Shown here: positions 26,001 through 34,975 of the stretch, piece after piece
How the letters are laid out: the number at the start of each line of letters is the position of its first letter
How positions within the stretch are numbered: the first letter of the stretch is position 1
DNA from: Desulfovibrio sp. G11
Lineage (GTDB): Bacteria > Desulfobacterota > Desulfovibrionia > Desulfovibrionales > Desulfovibrionaceae
Assembly: GCF_900243745.1 (NCBI RefSeq)
Contig: NZ_LT984798.1
Span: 924,501-988,500 of the forward strand
DNA: 64,000 bases
Direction: 5' to 3'
Translations under genes and position numbers: made by a program
Notes under the pieces: model-generated
What the model was told of the DNA's origin: nothing
Database searches by the model: none
What the model saw: the letters and a program-made list of their open reading frames with translations, nothing else

Positions 26001-27503
26001 CTAATAGAAAGAATCATCAATCTTCAGCATTTTTATCCTATAGCGCAATCCAGCTGGCGTAAGATGCATCATCCGCGCGGCCTTGGCTACATTCCCGCCA
26101 GTGATGCGCAACACATTATTTATGCATGAAGATTCGTAGACATTCATGCATTCTTTTAGCGAAACAACAGTACCTCTCTGAATCACACTATAGTCGTAAT
26201 ATGATTCCTTATGCTCGCTTTCAATAATTGAAGCGGCTTCAGCCAGTTGTGCTACTGGCACACCCGCTGGTTCATTGCGATCTTTTTGGTAGAACTCGAG
26301 AAAATGCTTCGGGAGCGAATTGAGATCAATGGAACGTTCTTCGTTCATCATTGCCAAGCTGCCCTCAATCACATGCTCCAGCTCTCTGACATTACCAGGC
26401 CAGTGGTATTCCATGAACATGCGCATGGCCTCACCGGAAATACTGACCGGATTACCGCCCTCCGTATTTGCCACCACAGATTTGACAAGCAGGGGAATAT
26501 CCTCTCGCCGCTCGCGCAATGGCGGCACTGCCAAGCTTACCACCGCAAGGCGGTAAAAAAAGTCCCGTCGCAGCACGCCGCTCTGCACCGCCTCAAGCGG
26601 ATGTTGATTGAGGATACTGATAATCCGAACATCTACAGGGATTTCTTCGTGCGATCCAAGTCGCCGGACTCGCTTTTCCTGCAAGACGCGTAGCAACTTG
26701 GCTTGCAGACCAAGCGGCATGGAGTTGAGCTCGTCCAGCAGGATGGTACCGTGGTTGGCCTCTTCAAAAAGGCCGGGCTTATCTGAGGCGTCGGTATAGG
26801 TGCCCTTGGTGGTACCAAACAGGATGCTTTCGAGCAGAGTTTCTGGAATGGCCGCGCAGTTAACTGGCACAAAAGGAAAGGCCGCCCGGTTGCTCGCCGC
26901 ATGTATGGCCTGAGCAAAAACCTCTTTGCCAGTGCCGCTTTCCCCCCAGATCATTATCGGCGAGCTTGAATGGGCTGCTGCACGCGCGGCCTCAATCACC
27001 GCCACAAGAGCCTGATCCTTACCTACAAGATCGTTGAATGAATACAACGTCTGCGGTTTGTTACAGCCCCGCCCTTCACTTTTTCGTATGCCAAGCTTGC
27101 CGAGGATGTCTTCTCCAAGCCAGCTTGTAAACGCAATAACGCCATCTTTAACACCGCTGTCAAACAGTGCAAAGAAATCCGTGACCGTACGGGTCATAAA
27201 ATTGTTTGTAGTCTTATAGGTATACACCCGTCTTAAAATAGGTTTTCCCTTTTGAAGACACTCAATTGTCGGTATGCACTTGATGTCGTGTGGAACATAC
27301 AGATTGGTAATATGCTTACCAATAACCTGATCAAATCCATCAATCCGCTGCTGTATCGGATTCATGTACCTGCATATTCCTTCTGCATCTACAACAGCAA
27401 CGCCAATACCCATACCATCCCAGATAGCAAGCATGGACGGATTCAGCACGCTTTCGCGGCTTACGCTGGCAAACCTGCGTCGCAGGGTTGAGTCATGTGC
27501 CAT
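26001..27503 (-). CDS. Sigma-54-dependent activator with N-terminal PAS-like domain
   Basis: A 500-residue bacterial enhancer-binding protein. Residues about 20-140 form a PAS-like sensor (AIWDGMGIGVAVVDAEGICRYMNP), about 170-400 the AAA+ domain with Walker A GESGTGKE and Walker B GTILLDEL, and the C terminus a Fis-type HTH (NVAKAARMMHLTPAGLRYRI). The sigma-54 contact loop is GTYTDA rather than GAFTGA. It is divergent from the glycyl radical enzyme gene, and three -24/-12 promoters lie in the cluster, so it is probably the local activator. The sensed ligand is unknown. Confidence 0.88.
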   Translation of the reverse strand: MAHDSTLRRRFASVSRESVLNPSMLAIWDGMGIGVAVVDAEGICRYMNPIQQRIDGFDQVIGKHITNLYVPHDIKCIPTIECLQKGKPILRRVYTYKTTNNFMTRTVTDFFALFDSGVKDGVIAFTSWLGEDILGKLGIRKSEGRGCNKPQTLYSFNDLVGKDQALVAVIEAARAAAHSSSPIMIWGESGTGKEVFAQAIHAASNRAAFPFVPVNCAAIPETLLESILFGTTKGTYTDASDKPGLFEEANHGTILLDELNSMPLGLQAKLLRVLQEKRVRRLGSHEEIPVDVRIISILNQHPLEAVQSGVLRRDFFYRLAVVSLAVPPLRERREDIPLLVKSVVANTEGGNPVSISGEAMRMFMEYHWPGNVRELEHVIEGSLAMMNEERSIDLNSLPKHFLEFYQKDRNEPAGVPVAQLAEAASIIESEHKESYYDYSVIQRGTVVSLKECMNVYESSCINNVLRITGGNVAKAARMMHLTPAGLRYRIKMLKIDDSFY

Positions 27504-27700
27504 TTTTCACATCCTTTTAGCCAAACAGCCCCTTTGGGGGAGACAACCGGCATTACTTCAAATTTTGAGTATCTGTTTTTTTAAAAAAAGACAAATTTCT
27601 TTCTTTTTATAAAATTTTCTTACGTTGTCCTGAGATGTTAACCAGCCCCCATCACGGCGCTAGCCCGCTTTTTAACGCTTTTGGCAATAAAACCAGTGCG

Positions 27701-27716
27701 TGGCACAGCTTGTGCT
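27701..27716 (+). promoter_or_regulatory. Sigma-54 (-24/-12) promoter of the glycyl radical enzyme gene
   Basis: TGGCACAGCTTGTGCT has GG and GC exactly 12 bases apart and a near-consensus -24 box. Expected start of transcription about 27728, 72 bases before the ATG. The 200 bases upstream, up to the activator gene, are AT-rich and would hold the enhancer sites. Confidence 0.7.
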
Positions 27717-27799
27717 TATCCCCACATAAACGCGTTGTTTTCTTACAAGCAAAAAACCTGCCTTTGCGTATGCAGGGCAAAACTAGTTAGGAGTATACA

Positions 27800-30247
27800 A
27801 TGCCTGTTGTTCCCTTTCAAAGCGGTGAAACAACCGAACCCAAGGGTTATGCGATCAACTGGAGCACGGCGGCAAGCCGCCTGACAGACCTTAAGGAATT
27901 TCTTCTCAATGCCCCGCAGATCATGGACCCGGAACGGCTGCAATTTCTTGATGAGGTTTATCAGGAGTTCAACGGCGAGCACATCTTCTACAAGCGGGCC
28001 AAGTTGCTCGAACGCGTGTTGCTCAAGAAAAAGATATTCCTGGACGGGAACCCTATTGTGGGAACGCTGACTGGCACGCGCGCCGGTGTTTACGCTTATC
28101 CTGAATGGAACGTGGCCTGGATCAAGGAAGAAATGCAGATGGCCAAAATGGCCTCGCTCGGCGAGATGAAGATTCCGCAGGAAACTCAGGAGCTGCTTGA
28201 AAAAACATATAAATCTTGGCGCGGTCACACCTGCATCGATATAAACAACAAGCTGTTCAAGGATAAGTACGGATTCAACCCCGCCCCTTACTCCAAAGCT
28301 GGCGTGTACTACGACAACGTGAGCGTCGCCAGCGGGTCAGGCATTGCCGATTACCCCCTGGCTCTGAACAAGGGCATGCGCTGGGTCATTGATGACCTGA
28401 AGCAGCGCCTGCTTGACTGCCCCACCACGCTTGAGCGTACCAACCAGACCGAACTGTACCGCTCCATGATTGTTGCCTGCGAAGCGGTCATCGCCCATTC
28501 CCACAGATATGCCGATCTGGCCGAGCATACGGCGCAAACAGAGACGGATGCTGCCAACAAGGCAGAACTGCTCGAAATCGCCGAGATTTGCCGCAGAGTT
28601 CCTGAATTTCCGGCCCGCAACTTCCGTGAGGCCATACAGTCTTTCTGGTTCATCCATCTTTGCATAGAAACCGAACAGATGGCCTGCGCCTGCTCACCCG
28701 GCCGCTATGGCCAGTACATGTATCCCTTCTACAAAAAGGACATTGAAGAAGGCAACATGAGCCGCGAGCAGGTGCTCACTCTGCTCAAATTCCAGTGGAT
28801 AAAGCACCTGGAACTGGCCGAGTATCAGGGCGGCTCATACGCAATGACCCTCTCTGGTCACACGGGTCAAAGCATTACCATCGGCGGGTTTGACAAGGAC
28901 GGCAACGATGCCAGCACGGAGCTTGAAGAACTGCTGCTGGAAACGCAGATCCAGATGAAAAACATCCAGCCGACCCTGACCCTGCTCTACCACCCCAAGC
29001 TTAAAGATTCTTACATGCACAAGGTGGTGGAATGCATTCGTGGTGGGTCCGGCCAACCGCAGATTCTGAACAACAATGTGGTTATTCAACGCACCATGAA
29101 CCGCTTTGCTCAATACAAGGGCGGCATTACACTGGAAGATGCTCGCAACGTGGGCAACTACGGCTGCGTTTCCACAGGTGTTTGCGGCAAGGGCAGCTTC
29201 ATTACCCAGGAAGATCAGCCATGCCTTGCAAAGGTTGTGGAACTTCTGCTCAACAATGGCAAAGATCCGCAAACCAAAAAACAGTTGGGCGTAGAAACTG
29301 GTGACCCCGTAGAATTCAAGAGCTTTGAGGAAGTTTACGACGCCTATAAGGCGCAGCTCAAGCATGTGTTCACTGTTTCTCGCCACCATTCTGATCTGAG
29401 CCAGATGGCGCGACTTCAAGTGGTGCCGAGCATCTTCCGTTCTGTCATGTATGATGGCTGCATAGACAAAGGAATGTGCGAAGAAGAAGGTGGCACCCGC
29501 TACCCGCAGGTCAATCCCATCATGACCGCAGGCATTGACGCGGCCAACTCGCTTCTCGCTATCCGGCATCTGGTGTTTGAAACCAAGTCCGTAACCATGG
29601 AAAAGCTGCTGGAGGCTATTAAAGCCAACTTTGAAGGATATGAAGATATCCGGCAGATGTGCTTTAATGCGCCCAAGCACGGAAATGACTATCCCGATGT
29701 GGAAACCTTCGTGCAGCGCTTCTATCGCGACGTGGATACCATCCACGGCTCCATTGGCCCGGATTGCTTTGGCTACCGCACCCCGCTGGATGCCTACTCG
29801 CTTTCCTACCACAACTACTTTGGCGCACTCATGGGCGCTCTGCCGAATGGCCGCAAAGCCGGTGTAGCTCTGACAGACGGCAGCGTTTCGGCCACTCCGG
29901 GCACGGATCATGAAGGCATCACGGCGCTTATCAAGGCTGGCGCACAGGCTATCGACACGGTGCGGTATGGCGCAAACCACTTCAACGTCAAACTCACACC
30001 TGCTGCTCTGGCTGGCCCAGCAGGCGAAAGACTGCTGGTTTCACTTATAAAAACGTACTGCGACTTTGATGGTTCGCACATCCAGTTCAACTGCGTTTCC
30101 TCCGAAACGCTTAAAGACGCGCAGAAAAAGCCGCAGGATTACAGCAACCTGGTGGTTCGCGTGGCTGGCTTCAGCGCGTATTTCACCCGGCTGGACAAGG
30201 GCGTTCAGAACGAAATCGTCAAGCGCACGGAATATAATAACTTTTAA
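27800..30247 (+). CDS. Glycyl radical enzyme with Cys-Val-Ser active site, unknown substrate
   Basis: An 815-residue pyruvate-formate-lyase-like enzyme. The C-terminal radical motif RVAGFSAYF puts the glycyl radical on G790. The thiyl cysteine is C456 in NYGCVSTGVCGKG. Vicinal-diol-type eliminases (CutC, glycerol and propanediol dehydratases, HypD, IslA) have Cys-x-Glu; here the third position is S458, so the general base is missing. Length fits the large GRE subgroup, but I cannot assign isethionate, choline or diol activity. It follows a sigma-54 promoter and precedes its activase and two HesB proteins. An APC permease and a TSUP exporter in the same cluster hint at an amino-acid-like substrate, as inference only. 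Confidence 0.9.
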   Translation: MPVVPFQSGETTEPKGYAINWSTAASRLTDLKEFLLNAPQIMDPERLQFLDEVYQEFNGEHIFYKRAKLLERVLLKKKIFLDGNPIVGTLTGTRAGVYAYPEWNVAWIKEEMQMAKMASLGEMKIPQETQELLEKTYKSWRGHTCIDINNKLFKDKYGFNPAPYSKAGVYYDNVSVASGSGIADYPLALNKGMRWVIDDLKQRLLDCPTTLERTNQTELYRSMIVACEAVIAHSHRYADLAEHTAQTETDAANKAELLEIAEICRRVPEFPARNFREAIQSFWFIHLCIETEQMACACSPGRYGQYMYPFYKKDIEEGNMSREQVLTLLKFQWIKHLELAEYQGGSYAMTLSGHTGQSITIGGFDKDGNDASTELEELLLETQIQMKNIQPTLTLLYHPKLKDSYMHKVVECIRGGSGQPQILNNNVVIQRTMNRFAQYKGGITLEDARNVGNYGCVSTGVCGKGSFITQEDQPCLAKVVELLLNNGKDPQTKKQLGVETGDPVEFKSFEEVYDAYKAQLKHVFTVSRHHSDLSQMARLQVVPSIFRSVMYDGCIDKGMCEEEGGTRYPQVNPIMTAGIDAANSLLAIRHLVFETKSVTMEKLLEAIKANFEGYEDIRQMCFNAPKHGNDYPDVETFVQRFYRDVDTIHGSIGPDCFGYRTPLDAYSLSYHNYFGALMGALPNGRKAGVALTDGSVSATPGTDHEGITALIKAGAQAIDTVRYGANHFNVKLTPAALAGPAGERLLVSLIKTYCDFDGSHIQFNCVSSETLKDAQKKPQDYSNLVVRVAGFSAYFTRLDKGVQNEIVKRTEYNNF

Positions 30248-30261
30248 TCTCTCCTCCATAC

Positions 30262-30294
30262 GAGGCCGGGGGGATGTTGCCGTCCCCCGGCCTC
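30262..30294 (+). promoter_or_regulatory. Intercistronic hairpin between enzyme and activase
   Basis: GAGGCCGGGGG / CCCCCGGCCTC, an 11-bp perfect stem with an 11-base loop and no T-run. It may protect the enzyme mRNA and lower activase expression. Confidence 0.65.
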
Positions 30295-30321
30295 CCGCTG
30301 TGTGGAAGTTCAGGTGCAACC

Positions 30322-31218
30322 ATGAGCCAAGGAATGATTTATAACATCCAGCGTATGTCCATTCAGGACGGGCCGGGGATACGCACCACCGTTTTCCTCA
30401 AAGGTTGCCCACTGCGATGTTTATGGTGCAGCAATCCTGAATCTCAGCAGGTTGCCCCGCAGCTTCTGGTTTTCAGCGACCTTTGCACAGGGTGCGGCGC
30501 CTGCCTGGCCGCCTGCCCCAGTGGTGCGGCAGTGCGCCAGAAAGACGGCAAATGTGGAAAAATCGCTGAAAAATGCACATCTTGTGGTGCCTGTGCGGCA
30601 GTTTGCCCCAACAAGGCCAGAGAAATCAGCGGCAAGACAATGACGGTTGATGAGGTGATGGAGATTGTCCACAGGGATTCAGCTTTTTATGCGAATTCCG
30701 GCGGCGGAGTCACCTTTGGCGGTGGTGAGCCAACCATGGGCGGAGATTTTTTCATTGATCTGTTGCAAACAGCCCACGATGACGCACTACATACAGCTGT
30801 GGATACCTGCGGATTCTGCCCTGAAGACCGCTTTGAAAAAACCCTGAAGCTTGCCGACCTGCTGCTGTTTGACTGCAAACACATGGACCCGGTGCAACAC
30901 AAAGAACTTACAGGGCAGGACAACGCTCTTATTCTGAAAAATCTGCAAGCTGCACTTCTCTCGGGCATTGAGGTGCGCATCCGTATGCCACTTATGCCAG
31001 GGTTAAATGACAGCGATGAGAATTTTGCAGCCATGTCCTGCTTTTTGGGCAAATTCGGGCAACAGCATATAGAAGTCATGCCTTGCCACATGTTTGGCAC
31101 CAGCAAATACAGGGCCTTAAACAAGCCATTGCCGCCTGTGAGCCAATATACAGCGGATTCGCTCGAAAAAACGCTGATCAGGATGAAGAGGCATGGTTTG
31201 AAGTATACTATCATATAG
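30322..31218 (+). CDS. Glycyl radical enzyme activase (radical SAM)
   Basis: A 298-residue radical SAM protein that would generate the glycyl radical on the upstream enzyme. CPLRCLWC supplies the CX3CX2C cluster ligands (C29, C33, C36). A ferredoxin-like insert carries two further 4Fe-4S motifs (CTGCGACLAAC and CTSCGACAAVC), as in activases of the eliminase and decarboxylase groups but not of PFL. The SAM-binding GGGEPTM motif follows. The ATG at 30322 has an AGGTG site and starts the usual GMIYNIQRMSIQDGPGIRT leader. Confidence 0.92.
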   Translation: MSQGMIYNIQRMSIQDGPGIRTTVFLKGCPLRCLWCSNPESQQVAPQLLVFSDLCTGCGACLAACPSGAAVRQKDGKCGKIAEKCTSCGACAAVCPNKAREISGKTMTVDEVMEIVHRDSAFYANSGGGVTFGGGEPTMGGDFFIDLLQTAHDDALHTAVDTCGFCPEDRFEKTLKLADLLLFDCKHMDPVQHKELTGQDNALILKNLQAALLSGIEVRIRMPLMPGLNDSDENFAAMSCFLGKFGQQHIEVMPCHMFGTSKYRALNKPLPPVSQYTADSLEKTLIRMKRHGLKYTII

Positions 31219-31226
31219 GAGGTAGA

Positions 31227-31514
31227 ATGTTCTCAGTGGCGATTGATGAAGCAATGCTGCAAAAACTCAGCAACATGCTTCAGGACGAAGACGAAGGAAC
31301 CTGCGTCAGGCTCAGGGAATATAAAGTCGGCGGAGGCTGACACTCAAAAATCGTACTCGGTCTGGGTATGGACGAGCCAGATGAAGATGAAGACGAACAG
31401 ATTTCTGTAGGCAATGTGCCGTTTACGGCAGAAAAAGATTTTCTGCTCAAATACGGCAGGGCCTTCACACTTTCTTATGTTGAAGGTCAAGGGGTAGTCG
31501 TGGCTCCGGCATAA
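31227..31514 (+). CDS. Selenocysteine-containing IscA/HesB-family protein (in-frame UGA)
   Basis: An AGGAGGT site and ATG at 31227 open a frame that hits TGA at 31338 and then continues in frame to TAA at 31512. The product is 95 residues with position 38 encoded by TGA. The paralogue immediately downstream has Cys at that exact position in the same context (KVGGG-C-HSKI versus KVGGG-TGA-HSKI), and similarity continues on both sides of the codon. A hairpin lies 16 bases behind the TGA (31356-31376). HesB-like selenoproteins are known, so this is Sec insertion and not a stop. Likely Fe-S assembly or a redox role for the enzyme/activase pair. Confidence 0.85.
31356..31376 (+). promoter_or_regulatory. 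Candidate bacterial SECIS hairpin
   Basis: CTCGGTC / GGACGAG forms a 7-position stem (one mismatch, one wobble) with loop TGGGTAT. The loop begins 22 bases after the TGA and has G among its first two bases, within the known limits for bacterial SECIS elements. It lies inside the coding region, as required. Confidence 0.65.
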
Positions 31515-31594
31515 CAATGCTCTGGGGCATCCTCCCGTGCCGATGCGTAAATCTCTCGTATAAGAAATAAAATCCGACACTGCGGAGGTTTCTC

Positions 31595-31888
31595 ATGTTT
31601 ACAGTTACAATCGATGATGCAATGCTGCAAAAACTGCGCACAATGCTGGAAGAAGAAGACGAAGGAACTTGCGTACGGCTTCGTGAATACAAGGTCGGCG
31701 GCGGATGCCATTCCAAAATCACTCTTGGTCTTGGAATGGATGCAGCAGACGCTGAAGAAGACGAGCAGACCAAAATTCACGGCGTTCCTTTCGTGGCAGA
31801 AAAAGACTTTCTGCTGAAGCACGGAAACGCATTTTCCCTTTCTTTCAGCGAAGATAAGGGCGTAGTTGTTACGGCAACAGCGGAATAG
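31595..31888 (+). CDS. IscA/HesB-family protein, cysteine form
   Basis: A 97-residue HesB-like protein (MFTVTIDDAMLQKLRTMLEE, then CVRLREYKVGGGCHSKI, then an acidic loop and PFVAEKDFLL). It is the tandem paralogue of the selenoprotein just upstream. A GGAGG site precedes the ATG. Cys38 replaces selenocysteine. Confidence 0.9.
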   Translation: MFTVTIDDAMLQKLRTMLEEEDEGTCVRLREYKVGGGCHSKITLGLGMDAADAEEDEQTKIHGVPFVAEKDFLLKHGNAFSLSFSEDKGVVVTATAE

Positions 31889-31915
31889 TATTCCCGCCAA
31901 TACGTCGTTTACGCC

Positions 31916-31950
31916 AAAAGCCCCGCTCCATTTCTGGAGCGGGGCTTTTA
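31916..31950 (+). terminator. Terminator of the glycyl radical enzyme operon
   Basis: AAAAGCCCCGCTCC / GGAGCGGGGCTTTT, a 14-bp perfect stem with a 7-base loop, 28 bases after the HesB stop. It works in both directions and also ends the EamA transcript. Confidence 0.85.
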
Positions 31951-32013
31951 GCGTACATTCGTCCGCACGTCGACTGCATATTCCTGGAAATCTGCAACTT
32001 CCTGTAAGCACAG

Positions 32014-32917
32014 TCAATTCAGAACAGATTGACTGCCATTACAGGATGGCTTGGGTGACGATACAATCAAAAAAACCATCCCTGCCAAAATACAAAGTAA
32101 CCCCAGCAGAGTTTGTTGGGTGCAGGGCTCGTTAAGCACCATAAAACCAAGCACAGCCGCCCCGATAGGTTCGGCCAGTCCCAACGTGGAAGTCACAGCC
32201 GCTGATGTGGTTTTCATGCCGTACAGCACCAGGGTAAATGAGAGGCTGGTAGTCAAGGTGGCAAGATCTGCGGCGACCAGAGCCCCGCGCGGAGTCAGGA
32301 GCCATCCAAGCGGCTGCGCACAGAGCAGCGGCGCAAGGCTCAGCCCCCCAAGTAGAAAGATGACCGTCATGATCTGCGATGGATCATGGTGTTGCAGCAC
32401 CGGCTTGATGGCCACAAGAAACACAGCATAGCTGCAAGCCCCAAGCACGGCCAACGCCAGACCCAGCATACTGAACTGCACATCGCTGCCTGTGCCCAGC
32501 GTCAGCACCGCAAGGCCGCACAAGGCCAGGATCGTGCCAGCATACCAGTTTTTGGCAGGTTTCTCTTTCAAAACAAACCACCCAAGAATTCCCACAACTA
32601 TGGGGCAACCGCCAATAGCAACCATTGTGCATACGGCCACCCCAATCTGCTTGCATGCTTCAAAAAAAAGAGCTGATAACCAGCCAGTCCTGCGGCAGAA
32701 ATAACGACATGCAATTGGGGCCGCCAGCAGGCCGGGGAATATTGCGTGAAATCAGTCCCCACAGCAAAAGCACCAGCCCCCCACCCAGAAGACGTATGGC
32801 GCCGACTGCGATGGGCGTAACGCCATCCGGCGCAAGGGCCTGTGCCGTGCCAGATGTACTTGCGCAAAAAGCGCCGCACAAAATGGCTAATGGAGCTTTA
32901 AGAGAATATAAAGACAT
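32014..32917 (-). pseudogene. EamA/DMT-family transporter broken by two frameshifts
   Basis: The N-terminal part (SLYSLKAPLAILCGAF...) starts at 32917 with a GGAGA site. The next segment (HVVISAAGLAGYQLFF) is in another frame, and after a run of eight T (about 32668-32675) the rest (GVAVCTMVAIGGCPIVVGIL... to 32014) is in a third. Joined, they make one ten-helix EamA metabolite exporter of about 300 residues. Two shifts argue for a pseudogene, although one lies in a homopolymer. Confidence 0.8.
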
Positions 32918-32940
32918 AACATTGTCTCCATATTTAAAGT

Positions 32941-32975
32941 AACGTACCCCTTGTCTGATTCGGCAAGGGGTACGT
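32941..32975. terminator. Hairpin between the APC permease and EamA genes
   Basis: ACGTACCCCTTG / CAAGGGGTACGT, 12-bp stem, followed on the plus side by TTTTGCTTTTTTTG. Probably ends the permease transcript (minus) and any antisense reading (plus). Confidence 0.65.
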
Positions 32976-33032
32976 TTTGCTTTTTTTGAAAGGGCTTATC
33001 CGACAGGTTTACCCCTGTTGAAGGCGTAATGC

Positions 33033-34499
33033 CTAAGAGGTGAAGTACACAGCAATATCTTTACTGCCCAGAATATTTTCCCTGACTTCAACTTCCGGAA
33101 GGGAAACCCAGTTTTTCTTGCTGGTACTGTAGAAAATAAATCCGAGCACTATCCAGATGCCAAGGCAGGCAAAGGGTGCACCACCGATAAGGGCCGGAGA
33201 GCCGGGGATAAGCAGGAGCACAATGCACAGTATGGCGGTGATGGTTCCGATAGCGCAGCAAAACAGCTTGAAGGCCTTGTTGGGAACATTAACACCACCA
33301 TTGATGACGCGGCGGGCGGCCAGGCAGGTAAAGAGATAGCCGATGCCCGTACCGACGGAGCTCATATCAACAGTCCAGGCGATGGCCGAACGACCAGCGA
33401 ATGGTGTCAGAAGTGTGATGATGACGATAAAGAGCACTGCATTGTAAGGCGTGTGGTACTTGGGATGGATTTTGCCAAACCATTCGGGAAGGATCCGGCT
33501 GCGGGACATGCTGAGCAGCAAACGGCTGGCCGCGATAAAGAACCCGTTGATGCCTGTAAGGACGGCACCAAACACGGCGCATGCAAGAACAACGCTGCCG
33601 AATCGGCCAAAGGCCATGGTTGCCACTTCGCCAGCGCCCCAGGCCGCGCCGCCGGTTGCGCGCTGCGCATCCAGTTTTGCCAGCATTTCCGGATAGGATA
33701 TCGCCATACCCACTGCAAGCATCACCATGGCGTACAGAATAACACCCACAATGATTGCAATAATCATGATGTTTCTTGCACGGGCGGGGTCAAAGGAGAA
33801 CTCCTCCGCCGCCTGAGGAACAGTGTCAAAGCCGACGAAAAGGAAGGGGGAAATGGCAAAAATCAGGAGTACGCAAGACAAAGGCGTACCATTCTCTGAA
33901 AAACCGGGAGTAAGATTGCTCAACTGACTCGAATCCAGAGCAACCACGCCAGCAAACAGCGCGACAATGCCAATTGTCAGCATAAAACCCAAAACAAGCT
34001 GAATTTTGCCTGCGATGCCAATGCCCCGGTAGTTGATCCAGCCAAAAATCAGGGTTCCGACCGTCATGAGCAGCACTTCCCCTGTGTATACCTGCCATCC
34101 GGCTATAGCATACAACGGGCCAAATTCAAAAACACCTGGGAACAAAAACCGAAAGATCACCGACAGCGCTGCGATATCAATGGCCACAATGGCAATGTAT
34201 CCGATTACAAGCGCCCATCCGCAGATAAACGCTGCTGTGGGGCCAAAACCTATGTATGCGTAAGCAAATGCACCGCCTGCCACGGGTGCGTACTTGATCA
34301 TATAGCTGAGGCAAACTGCAACAAAACAAATAAGAAACGCACCTATCATAAAGCCATAAAGCGTTCCTAGCGGCCCAGCCTTGGGCAGAAACATATCCCC
34401 CGGCAACACAAAACAACCCCAGCCGACAATGGAGCCCAGCGCCAATGCGCAAACTTGCATGGGCGATAGTGTTTTTTCGAGCTTAACCTGTTCCGACAT
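33033..34499 (-). CDS. APC-superfamily amino acid/amine permease
   Basis: A 488-residue transporter with about 12 membrane helices and the APC N-terminal signature (SPMQVCALALGSIVGWGCFVLPG, first half of TM1 with the unwound G-S-I-V-G). GGAG lies before the ATG at 34499, and a consensus sigma-54 promoter sits 165 bases upstream. It probably imports the substrate of the glycyl radical enzyme, which would make that substrate an amino acid, an amine or a close analogue. Confidence 0.85.
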   Translation of the reverse strand: MSEQVKLEKTLSPMQVCALALGSIVGWGCFVLPGDMFLPKAGPLGTLYGFMIGAFLICFVAVCLSYMIKYAPVAGGAFAYAYIGFGPTAAFICGWALVIGYIAIVAIDIAALSVIFRFLFPGVFEFGPLYAIAGWQVYTGEVLLMTVGTLIFGWINYRGIGIAGKIQLVLGFMLTIGIVALFAGVVALDSSQLSNLTPGFSENGTPLSCVLLIFAISPFLFVGFDTVPQAAEEFSFDPARARNIMIIAIIVGVILYAMVMLAVGMAISYPEMLAKLDAQRATGGAAWGAGEVATMAFGRFGSVVLACAVFGAVLTGINGFFIAASRLLLSMSRSRILPEWFGKIHPKYHTPYNAVLFIVIITLLTPFAGRSAIAWTVDMSSVGTGIGYLFTCLAARRVINGGVNVPNKAFKLFCCAIGTITAILCIVLLLIPGSPALIGGAPFACLGIWIVLGFIFYSTSKKNWVSLPEVEVRENILGSKDIAVYFTS

Positions 34500-34662
34500 A
34501 ATAGTACTCCCAGCACTAAAGAGTGGGCCAGAGAATCTGCTTCGACAATTACATTGTGCACCCCGGGGGATGTCGAAACAGAATTCACTGGCTGTTGCAC
34601 CTGTCCACTGGTTATTCCCTCATGTAGCTGCCGGCTGGGAATAACTGTCTTTGGGACTGTTG

Positions 34663-34679
34663 AGCAAAGGCTGTGCCAA
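34663..34679 (-). promoter_or_regulatory. Sigma-54 promoter of the APC permease gene
   Basis: Minus strand TTGGCACAGCCTTTGCT is a full consensus -24/-12 element (GG and GC 12 apart, TTGC intact). Confidence 0.75.
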
Positions 34680-34882
34680 ATAGTGAAAAAAATCTCCAGA
34701 CCACTCTGACTACCGCAATATACAGGGATATCGAACTATTAGTATGAAAAATCATTAGCCTTGATAAACTATTTTTTTTTATTTCGATGAATTTTTTCCT
34801 TTTTGCGAAAATTTTTTTCTCATTTTGAAATGCTGCAATTTATTTCTGACTTTCAGCAGGTTACAAACGCCACTAATCGCGA

Positions 34883-34898
34883 TGGCACCGTATTTGCT
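34883..34898 (+). promoter_or_regulatory. Sigma-54 promoter of the DUF4125-TSUP-antiporter operon
   Basis: TGGCACCGTATTTGCT matches the -24/-12 consensus. Expected start about 34910, 66 bases before the DUF4125 ATG. The 200 AT-rich bases between this and the divergent permease promoter likely hold shared activator sites. Confidence 0.75.
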
Positions 34899-34975
34899 CA
34901 AGACCGCATGTGAATTTGGTTACTAAGCCCTGAAACCAAGTGACATTACAACTTTTTTTCAGACATGGAGCAAAA

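Noticed and set aside
28835..29980. 381-codon open frame on minus
   Set aside because: It is antisense to the glycyl radical enzyme gene, which has all family motifs; no ribosome site and no protein-like character.
27800..30247. Isethionate sulfite-lyase or choline TMA-lyase
   Set aside because: Both carry Cys-x-Glu at the active site; here it is Cys-Val-Ser, and no microcompartment or TRAP genes are present.
31083..31340. Short protein ending at the TGA at 31338
   Set aside because: The true start is the ATG at 31227 with a strong ribosome site, and homology continues past the TGA, so TGA is read as selenocysteine.
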